Source of the DNA: Candidatus Latescibacterota bacterium
GTDB lineage: Bacteria > Latescibacterota > UBA2968 > UBA8231
Direction of reading: 5' to 3'
Assembly: GCA_003529325.1 (NCBI GenBank)
Contig: DPVW01000108.1
Location: 1 to 10,842, forward strand
DNA length: 10,842 nt
Below the pieces are notes generated by a model. That model was not told the DNA's origin and ran no database searches. It worked only from the letters and a program-made list of their open reading frames with translations. The position numbers and the translations under genes were made by a program. Each line of letters opens with the position of its first letter. Positions within the stretch are counted from its first letter, which is position 1. Positions 5,479-10,842 of the stretch are shown piece by piece.

Positions 5479-6702
5479 TTAGCGCTCGCCCTCGTATAGA
5501 CCGTCCAACGTCCAGTAGCAGTCGGGGACAGGCCGGTTGCGGATCCATTTCCCGTTGGTGAAGTCGGGGAACGGAACCGGCGCGCTGCCACAGGCGATGG
5601 AATCCTCGGACAGCGCTGTGATCGCCATCCAGGCGACGGAGTCGTAGACATCAATCGGTGTCTGGTGATTTGCCTTGATGGCGTCGATGAAGGCTCTCTG
5701 CACCAGATAATCCATGCCTCCGTGCCCACCTTGGACACCATCGTTGATGAAGTCGTGCCACACGGGGTGATCGAATGTCTCCAGATACTCAGCCATGGGC
5801 GCCCAGCGCTCGCCTTCGAAGTCGTCGAAGTGCAGCGCGTTCTTGTCTTCCATCCAGATGCCCTTGGTGCCCTGCACACGTTGTGCCCTGGAATAGGGTC
5901 GGGGCAAAGAGCAGTCGTGCGTCAGCAATAACGTCTCACCGCGAGCACACTTGATCATGGTGGTGGTCACGTCGCCCTGGGCGAATTCGGTGTTGAACTG
6001 CGAATGTTCGGGACCCAGGTGATTGACGGCGTAGTCGTGCAGGCCGCGTGCTTTGCTGCTCATCGACACCAACGAGGTGAAGCGGTTGCCTTTGTTGATG
6101 TTGAGCAGCTTCGCCATGGGGCCGACACCGTGTGTGGGGTACAGGTCGGCGTTGCGGTAGGTGAAGTTGTTGAGTCGGTAGTGCCGGTTTTCCGTGCCGC
6201 GGGTGATCTCGGAGCGCAGATCGTGCTCATAGCCGCACTGGCAATGGACCAATTCACCGAACAGGCCCTGTTTGACCATATTGAGAATCGCCATTTCTTC
6301 GCGACCGTAGCAGCAGTTTTCCAGCAGCATGAAGGGCACGCCTGTCTCTTCACTGACCCGGACCAGCTCCCAGCACTCTTGGATCGACGAGGCGCCACCC
6401 ACTTCAGAGGCGGCATAGATGCCGGCGCGCATCGCGGCCAGGGAGATTTCCACATGGGTCGTCCAGCTGGAGGCGATGACGACACCTTGTAGATCACCTC
6501 GGGCCAGGAGCTCATGATAGTCGGTGTAGCCGTCGGCACGGTACCCCTGCTGTTTCTGGAGGTCTTCGATTTTCTTGTCGATACGATCCTGATAGACGTC
6601 GCATACTGCGGCGATGTGAACATCCTCCATCCGGGCCACCAGGTTGGCCAGTCCTGCGCCGCGACCACCGAGACCGATAAATCCGAGCTTGATCTGATCC
6701 AC
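5479..6702 (-). CDS. Gfo/Idh/MocA family oxidoreductase, GH109-like
   Basis: A 407-residue NAD(P)-dependent oxidoreductase. The N-terminal Rossmann fold has GFIGLGGRGAG at residues 7-17 and a VCDVYQDR beta 2 end. Next comes the SSWTTHVEISLAAMRAGIYA region and a catalytic-loop equivalent SEVGGASSIQECWELV, where most relatives have E-K/V-P. Downstream LENCCYGREEM, YPTHGVGPM and GGHGGMDYLV are shared with GH109 glycosidases (NAD-dependent alpha-N-acetylgalactosaminidase type), which cleave glycosides by transient oxidation. A glycosidase or a plain sugar dehydrogenase are both possible. No signal peptide or Tat motif is seen, unlike many GH109 members, so a cytoplasmic location is inferred. Start: GTG 6702-6700, since MDQIKLGFIG enters beta 1 directly. 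It is the first gene of the minus-strand operon, 50 bp downstream of a candidate promoter. Confidence 0.88.
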   Translation of the reverse strand: MDQIKLGFIGLGGRGAGLANLVARMEDVHIAAVCDVYQDRIDKKIEDLQKQQGYRADGYTDYHELLARGDLQGVVIASSWTTHVEISLAAMRAGIYAASEVGGASSIQECWELVRVSEETGVPFMLLENCCYGREEMAILNMVKQGLFGELVHCQCGYEHDLRSEITRGTENRHYRLNNFTYRNADLYPTHGVGPMAKLLNINKGNRFTSLVSMSSKARGLHDYAVNHLGPEHSQFNTEFAQGDVTTTMIKCARGETLLLTHDCSLPRPYSRAQRVQGTKGIWMEDKNALHFDDFEGERWAPMAEYLETFDHPVWHDFINDGVQGGHGGMDYLVQRAFIDAIKANHQTPIDVYDSVAWMAITALSEDSIACGSAPVPFPDFTNGKWIRNRPVPDCYWTLDGLYEGER

Positions 6703-6751
6703 CTGTCACCCACGGGCTTGGAGAAGCTGCAATTGTTGGATTCTGGTAAGG

Positions 6752-6780
6752 ATTAACATCGCGACGTAGAATGGGGTCAA
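6752..6780 (-). promoter_or_regulatory. Candidate sigma70-type promoter for the oxidoreductase operon
   Basis: On the minus strand TTGACC (6780-6775), a 17-bp spacer and GTTAAT (6757-6752) precede the GTG at 6702 by about 50 bases. The -35 matches five of six bases and the -10 four of six, with ideal spacing. It directs transcription into the oxidoreductase, SDR and kinase genes. Confidence 0.45.
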
Positions 6781-6784
6781 GCTC

Positions 6785-6801
6785 GGGTGTATGGCACACC
6801 C
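6785..6801. promoter_or_regulatory. Palindromic operator candidate next to the minus-strand -35 box
   Basis: GGGTGT-atggc-ACACCC is a perfect 6-bp inverted repeat with a 5-base centre, typical in size of a dimeric regulator site (GntR- or LacI-type sites are similar in size). It sits 4 bp upstream of the -35 box of the minus-strand promoter and between the divergent genes, so it could control either. The regulator is not encoded in this window. Confidence 0.35.
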
Positions 6802-6824
6802 TTAATCCTCACCAACCGTCCTTC

Positions 6825-6851
6825 ACGGTGACGCCTTTTGGAGTTCACCGT
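6825..6851 (+). promoter_or_regulatory. Leader stem-loop upstream of the creatininase-family gene
   Basis: acggtga (6825-6831) and tcaccgt (6845-6851) are perfect 7-bp inverted arms around a 13-base loop, ending 16 bases before the Shine-Dalgarno at 6867-6874. It could affect the leader of the plus-strand gene. It is not a recognised riboswitch. Confidence 0.3.
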
Positions 6852-6880
6852 CGATCTCGGTCTTCTGAGAGGAGAATTCC

Positions 6881-7762
6881 ATGACCCGACGTACCGTTCA
6901 GTGGGAGCGCATGTTCCCAGATGAGCTCGAGAGCGCCTTCGCCGAGTGCCCGGTCGCCTGGCTCCCGTACGGCCTGTGCGAGCCCCACGGACCACAGAAT
7001 GCGGTGGGCATGGATGCGATTCGTGCCCACGAGTGTCTGATCCGGGCGGCCGAATCTTTCGGCGGCATCGTGGCGCCCCCATTCTACTGGCACTGCCATG
7101 AGACCGGCGGCTCCGCCCGGTGGGCCCACGACAGGATTGGCGAGGCGCGGCCCTGGTTGACCGCCTACCCCTCCTGGTTCTTCTACAAGAGTCTTTGTTA
7201 TCACCTGCGGGCCGTCGACGCCCTCGGCTTCCAGGCCTGTGTCCTGCTCTCCGGACACTCGGGCCCGCACCGAACGGACGTGCCCATCGTACTCAAGATC
7301 ATGGAGCGCCACGTTTCGGTGCGCGCCGACGTCCTCTTCAGCCTCGGCACCGATGACGTGACCGCCTTCGGCGAGGGGCAGGGAGGACACGCCGGTCGTG
7401 GTGAGACCTCGGTGCTGTGGGCGGTGGCACCGGACTGCGTCGACTTGTCGCGGCTGCCCGCAGAGGACGAACCGGGACCGCACTTTGCCATGGGCAACTT
7501 CGTCCCCGCCTCCAGTCGGCGTGCCGGCGAGCGACTGGTGGAGTTCGCCGTCGCCAACTGTGTCGAACGCGCCCAGCACCTGATGGCCGACTATCCCGGT
7601 CCGCGGGAGCAGCCACTCAGCTTCATCGATGTTGAACGAATCTGGCGGGAAGAGGTGCGCCCCCTGCTACCGGAGTTCACGGCCATGGAGGAGGGCGAGC
7701 CCCCCCCGGAAGGATCGCGCTGGCGCCACAACTTCCACATCGCCGATCCAGGACAGGTATGA
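6881..7762 (+). CDS. Creatininase-family amidohydrolase
   Basis: A 293-residue cytoplasmic metalloprotein of the creatininase family (creatinine amidohydrolase, MftE-type peptidases and related cyclic amidases). Metal ligands of the family are visible in the N-terminal half: E34 and H36 in LPYGLCEPHG and D45 in VGMDA, the same numbering as classic creatininase. H126 falls in LLSGHSGPH, where the family usually has NGHGGN, and H170/E175 in GGHAGRGETS, the conserved HAGxxETS block. The altered GHSGPH loop suggests a substrate other than creatinine. Start: ATG 6881 has a strong GAGAGGAG at 6867-6874 with 6-base spacing. It is divergent from the oxidoreductase operon and convergent with the mutarotase gene (22 bp between stops). 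The fold is confident, but the substrate (a lactam, amide or peptide) is unknown. Confidence 0.85.
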   Translation: MTRRTVQWERMFPDELESAFAECPVAWLPYGLCEPHGPQNAVGMDAIRAHECLIRAAESFGGIVAPPFYWHCHETGGSARWAHDRIGEARPWLTAYPSWFFYKSLCYHLRAVDALGFQACVLLSGHSGPHRTDVPIVLKIMERHVSVRADVLFSLGTDDVTAFGEGQGGHAGRGETSVLWAVAPDCVDLSRLPAEDEPGPHFAMGNFVPASSRRAGERLVEFAVANCVERAQHLMADYPGPREQPLSFIDVERIWREEVRPLLPEFTAMEEGEPPPEGSRWRHNFHIADPGQV

Positions 7763-7784
7763 CACCACCACGATGCCGGCGCTT

Positions 7785-8114
7785 TCAGGTCTCCAGTTCG
7801 TCCTTGTAGGATCCGAAGACGAAGGACGTGTCCATTTCGTCGAGGATCGTCTTCCCCTCGACGTCAGTGACCATCATCGTCGCCATGTATTCCAACCACT
7901 TGTCCGCCACCTCACCCGTGTGACTGCGTTCGAAGTGCGCCTCTGACGGGGCGGTCATGTACAGGTAGAGCCGGTCATCGAAGTGATGGATGATCATGTT
8001 CACCTCTTGCTCCGTCATGGCCGCAGCCAGTTCCGGCCAGATTTCATCGTGGGCCTTCTTATACTCTGCGTATCGACCAGGCTGTAACTGGTAGGTCAGT
8101 GCTTTCGACCACAT
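7785..8114 (-). CDS. L-rhamnose mutarotase family protein
   Basis: A 109-residue alpha/beta-barrel dimer-type protein of the RhaM family, which interconverts sugar anomers to feed the next enzyme in the cytoplasm. It keeps E. coli RhaM-like Tyr18 and His22 at identical positions in the block YKKAHDEIWPEL, and a W-x-x-Y-M segment at residues 73-77 (KWLEYM). Length matches the family (about 104). RhaM's usual NYAIYLD is replaced by NMIIHHFDD, so the sugar may not be L-rhamnose. Start: ATG 8114-8112 with a full GGAGGA (8124-8119) four bases upstream. No rhamnose isomerase, kinase or aldolase is present nearby, so the symbol rhaM is not applied. It stands alone on its strand, convergent with the creatininase gene and divergent from the secreted protein. 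Confidence 0.88.
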   Translation of the reverse strand: MWSKALTYQLQPGRYAEYKKAHDEIWPELAAAMTEQEVNMIIHHFDDRLYLYMTAPSEAHFERSHTGEVADKWLEYMATMMVTDVEGKTILDEMDTSFVFGSYKDELET

Positions 8115-8215
8115 GTCTTCCTCCGTTGGCTATCCCTCACGGGTCAATTCGAGTTTGCTCGACACGAACCACACATAGTACCCTTCACCCTTCACGCGCA
8201 AGTCCTCGGTGTCGA
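8115..8215. promoter_or_regulatory. Divergent intergenic region with a palindrome and a tandem heptamer
   Basis: About 100 bp between the mutarotase and the secreted-protein gene. It contains TCGAG-tttg-CTCGA (8149-8162, perfect 5-bp arms) and two tandem copies of cccttca around 8178-8193. On the minus strand TTGCGC and TACTAT occur 15 bp apart, too close for a standard promoter. Shared regulation of the two genes is possible but not proven. Confidence 0.3.
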
Positions 8216-10532
8216 ATGTTGAAAATGAGACAGCTAAAAGAGCTGGCCGTTATCGTGCCTGTTGTGCTCCTCACGGGCTATTCCTGTCCCTGTCAGGCAG
8301 ATCAGTTGCGCTTCGAACGCGCCCGGGATTGGACCGAGTGGACCCTGCCGGCACGTGCTGTCGAGATCATGGCGGATGGCACGATTCAGCCAGTGCGTGC
8401 GAGCAGGCCCATCAACGCCGCCCTCAACGCCCAACGCTTCGGTGGCGGTGTGCGCACCATTGGCTCCAACGCTGTCGACGGAGCGCTTGTGCTGGATGGA
8501 GATCTGAATTCCGGATGGAGCCCGGATTGGTCCGCGCCGGAGCAAGACTGGTGGATCGAGATCGATCTCGGGAGGGCGGTCTCGCTACGCCAACTGCGGC
8601 TGGTCTTCGCCGCCGAGTCAGATCCCTTTGAGCTGTTCGATCTGCAGATCTCAAATGGCGAACAGACGGACCAACGCACGCGTACCCATTGCCGGCACAC
8701 TGGTCAACAGGATCGAGGAACGGATCAAGCAGAATGACCAGCATGTGATCTCCTACGAACCCCAGTCCAAAGAACACTCGGTCATCCGGTTCGTAAGAAT
8801 CCAGGTATTAAGCTCCGTGCCGGGGGCTCGTCTGGTGGAGATCGAAGCGGAGACCTTTGGCGACAATCTGGTGCTCAATAGCATCGAAAATCTTGGTGGC
8901 GTGGACATCGTCATTGAGACCGAAGGGGGTGACAGCGAAAGGATATCCGTGGCCAATGCGATCGGTCTGATGGATGGAGATCTGGTAACGCCCTGGCGCT
9001 TCGGACGAGCTTCGCGCGGACAGACCGACATCTTTGGCCGTATTACCGTCGACCTTGGGCTCGTCTACTGGGTGGATGAGGTACGCCTCATCGGCCGGTT
9101 GGTTCTGGGTCGTGGGTTCGATTTCAAATTCTACGAGGTCATGACGTCTGACGGCTCGCTGGGTCCCGACGGGACCGCATTGTGGTTCAAGCATTTCTCA
9201 GGGCACGGTTCGCAGACCAATCGGCGCGAGGGTATGGCCGACCATCCCTTTCCCCTACGGCCCGTACGTCTCGTGCGCATTGGTTGGAAGTACTGGGATG
9301 CAGTGTGTGCGGTAGAAACTGGCGGCGGGCAGACGGCGACGACCATCGGCTGTCAGGCGCAGGGCATTACGGAGGAGTTGCAGGTCTTTGGTACTGGCTA
9401 TCCCCTGGCCGTGACGCTGCGGTCGCAGATCCTGGATCTCCAGGGGCTCAAGAATTTCACGAATCTGGAATGGGAGGGGGAGACGCCGCCAGGCACTCGG
9501 CACGAGATTCGCACCCGTACCGGCAACGACCTGAACTCTGTGATCACATTCCACAACAAGGATGGCAAGGAAATCACGGAGCGCGCCTGGGGTAAACTGA
9601 TTCCCAGTTTTCGGGGAAGTATAGATACAACCTTCGGCGTCGGAGATGATTGGAGTCCGTGGAGCCGCATCTACCATACTTCGGCGCAGGCCTTCCAGTC
9701 CCCCGTGCCGCGCCGCTATGTTCAAGTCGACGTTCGGTTGGTTTCCGAGGACCCGGAAGCGGCAGCCAGTCTCGAAATGCTGCAAATCAATTTCGATGAT
9801 CCGCTGGCTCGTGATGTCGTCGCAGAAATCGCCCCGGCGCTGACGACACCCGCGGTGCAACAGGCTTTCAGTCTGTTCGTGCGTCCCAGAGGAACGGTGA
9901 CGGGATTTGACTATCTGTCAGTCGAGGCGTCTACCCAACTGAATTTCGTCGAGGCACGCCTTGGGGGGGAGCGCTTCGACACCCTAGCCGAGTCGACTGA
10001 CAACGGGTTTCGTGTTGCCTTGCCACGCCGTGTGCAAAGCAATGAACTGCTGGAACTGAGTTTCGATGCAGAGATCTATCTGCAGAGTACACGCTTTGAT
10101 GTCTTCCTCGAAGATCGCAGCGGTGACGTGCCCGTGCGTCAGCGAGTCGACGCCGGCGACGCAACGGATCGCGCCCCGGCGAACACCAACATTGTAAGTC
10201 TGCCTCTGGATCCTGAACTTTTTGTCAACGTCGACGTCAGTTCGCGCGTGCTCACGCCAAATGGCGATGGACAGAACGACGAACTGCAGGTAGCTCTCGA
10301 TGTACTGAATCTGATCGAAGAGCGACCCTTGCGCCTGCGCATCATGGAGCTGTCGGGGCGGGTGATCAGGAGCGTCGCCAGGGGAAGTGCCGCCGGTCAA
10401 CAGCACCTTGTCTGGGACGCGAGGGATGAGTCCGGTGTGCTCGTACCGCCCGGCATCTACATCCTGGAGTTGAACCTGCAAGGGGATGGCCGGGAGGAGT
10501 CGCTACACAGGCTGGTGACGGTCGTCTATTAA
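8216..10532 (+). CDS. Secreted discoidin-like protein with C-terminal FlgD-type Ig-like domain, frameshifted
   Basis: About 768-771 residues when repaired. ATG 8216 or 8225 gives MRQLKELAVIVPVVLLTGYS then CPCQA/DQ, a Sec signal peptide with likely cleavage after CQA; no proper lipobox. Next is an F5/8C (discoidin)-like module (DGDLNSGWSPDW, DWWIEIDLGRAVSLRQLRLV). Around 8670-8685 the frame breaks: the first frame continues 20 or so odd codons to a stop at 8737, while the second frame supplies ARVPIAGTLVNRIEERIKQN and runs to TAA 10532. The join equals one extra base or two missing. A second discoidin-like stretch follows (GLMDGDLVTPWRF, ITVDLGLVYWVDEVRLIG), then beta-rich sequence, and finally LTPNGDGQNDELQVALDVLN to VWDARDESGVLVPPGIYILE, a FlgD/Ig-like end domain of the kind found on cell-surface proteins. 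Probably an extracellular carbohydrate- or surface-associated protein; no enzymatic motif recognised. No clear Shine-Dalgarno. Confidence 0.75.
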
Positions 10533-10543
10533 CCTCGTCCGGT

Positions 10544-10842
10544 TCAGGCACCCCGATGGGCCCGTGCAAGACCGATGTACTTCTGTGCCCACTGGCAGTG
10601 GCTGTCATATGTGTCGAGTGGCAGCGTGCGTACGAGGCGCCCCGGCACACCGACGATCAGGCTGAAGGGCTCAATCTGTTCGCCCTCGCGTACGACAGCT
10701 CCGGCGCCGATGACGCTGCCCCTGCCCACACGCGCTCCTGAAAGCACGATGGCGCCGATGCCGATCAGACAACCCTCTTCGATCGTGCAGGCATGCAGGT
10801 TGGCGTTGTGCCCGACGGTGACATCGGCACCAACGATGCAGG
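10544..10842 (-). CDS. Gamma-carbonic-anhydrase-like hexapeptide-repeat protein (C-terminal part)
   Basis: The window holds the last ~98 codons of a left-handed beta-helix protein of the gamma-carbonic anhydrase/YrdA/PaaY group; the front lies past the right edge. Hexapeptide repeats are clear: CIVGADVTVGHNANLHACTI, then CLIGIGAIVLSGARVGRGSV and IGAGAVV, ending in PFSLIVGVPGRLVRTLP and a C-terminal helix with HCQWAQKYIGLARAH. Two histidines spaced five apart (GHNANLH) correspond to zinc ligands of the group, so a metal site is plausible; an acyltransferase-like or carbonic anhydrase role cannot be separated here. The stop at 10546-10544 is 11 bp from the stop of the convergent secreted-protein gene, with no hairpin terminator between. 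Confidence 0.88.
   Translation of the reverse strand, partial: CIVGADVTVGHNANLHACTIEEGCLIGIGAIVLSGARVGRGSVIGAGAVVREGEQIEPFSLIVGVPGRLVRTLPLDTYDSHCQWAQKYIGLARAHRGA

Larger units (their letters stand above)
6745..6813. repeat. Imperfect inverted repeat flanking the divergent promoter region
   Basis: ggtaaggattaa (from 6746) recurs inverted as ttaatcctcacc (to 6813) with one or two mismatches over 12-13 bp. The arms bracket the -10 and -35 boxes of the minus-strand promoter and the 6785-6801 palindrome. Paired sites for a looping or cooperative regulator are one possibility; chance similarity is another. Confidence 0.3.

Noticed and set aside
6845..7579. Minus-strand 244-codon frame opposite the creatininase gene
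   Set aside because: Low-information sequence without motifs, opposite a gene with a strong Shine-Dalgarno and metal ligands.
8628..8690. Independent start for the long second frame of the secreted protein at 8628
   Set aside because: The first ~16 codons of that frame overlap the discoidin coding in the other frame and give no signal peptide; a frameshift explains both halves better.
10531..10544. Terminator hairpin aacc-tcgtcc-ggtt between the last two genes
   Set aside because: Only 4-bp arms overlapping stop codons and no T-tract on either strand.
1..10842. CRISPR arrays, tRNA or rRNA genes, transposases or phage genes
   Set aside because: No spaced direct repeats, cloverleaf-like segments, rRNA signatures or recombinase motifs were seen on either strand.

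Overview
The window reads as a moderately GC-rich bacterial chromosome segment. It carries sugar and polyol catabolism enzymes (an IolE-like TIM barrel, a GH109-like Gfo/Idh/MocA oxidoreductase, an extended SDR, a four-carbon acid sugar kinase start, an L-rhamnose mutarotase family protein) next to a creatininase-family hydrolase and a large secreted protein ending in a FlgD-type Ig-like domain. This mix is typical of uncultivated marine or soil lineages around the FCB group (for example Latescibacterota-like genomes). That assignment is an inference from gene content; there is no rRNA or marker gene here.

Layout. Positions 1-1278 (minus strand): a HAD phosphatase running off the left edge, a Nudix hydrolase overlapping it by 8 bp, and the last ~64 codons of a Cys/Met-metabolism PLP enzyme whose front part is missing. 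Both the HAD and the Nudix gene are broken by one frameshift each. Positions 1375-4407 (plus strand): a two-gene cassette with its own candidate promoter, encoding an IolE-like sugar isomerase/epimerase and a calcineurin-like phosphoesterase fused to a PQQ-type beta-propeller, ending in small stem-loops. Positions 4238-6702 (minus strand): a GH109-like oxidoreductase, an SDR epimerase/dehydrogenase, and the first part only of a four-carbon acid sugar kinase. Positions 6703-6880: a divergent regulatory region with a good minus-strand promoter and several inverted repeats. Positions 6881-7762 (plus): creatininase family. Positions 7785-8114 (minus): rhamnose mutarotase family. Positions 8216-10532 (plus): a secreted discoidin-like/FlgD-Ig protein with a frameshift near its 150th codon. 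Positions 10544-10842 (minus): the C-terminal end of a gamma-carbonic-anhydrase-like hexapeptide protein.

The main structural point is that the plus-strand cassette lies exactly between two truncated minus-strand genes: a kinase that has lost its C-terminus and a PLP enzyme that has lost its N-terminus. The simplest reading is that the cassette replaced or invaded the middle of a longer minus-strand operon (oxidoreductase, SDR, kinase, ..., PLP enzyme, Nudix, HAD). An assembly chimera is the competing explanation. Three reading-frame breaks in conserved proteins within 11 kb also mean that base-level accuracy should be questioned before calling any of these genes dead.

Functionally, the oxidoreductase, SDR and acid-sugar kinase would fit oxidation of a sugar or glycoside to an acid sugar followed by phosphorylation. 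The IolE-like enzyme and mutarotase act on sugar or inositol-type substrates. The secreted protein may face extracellular carbohydrate. None of the substrates can be read from the sequence.
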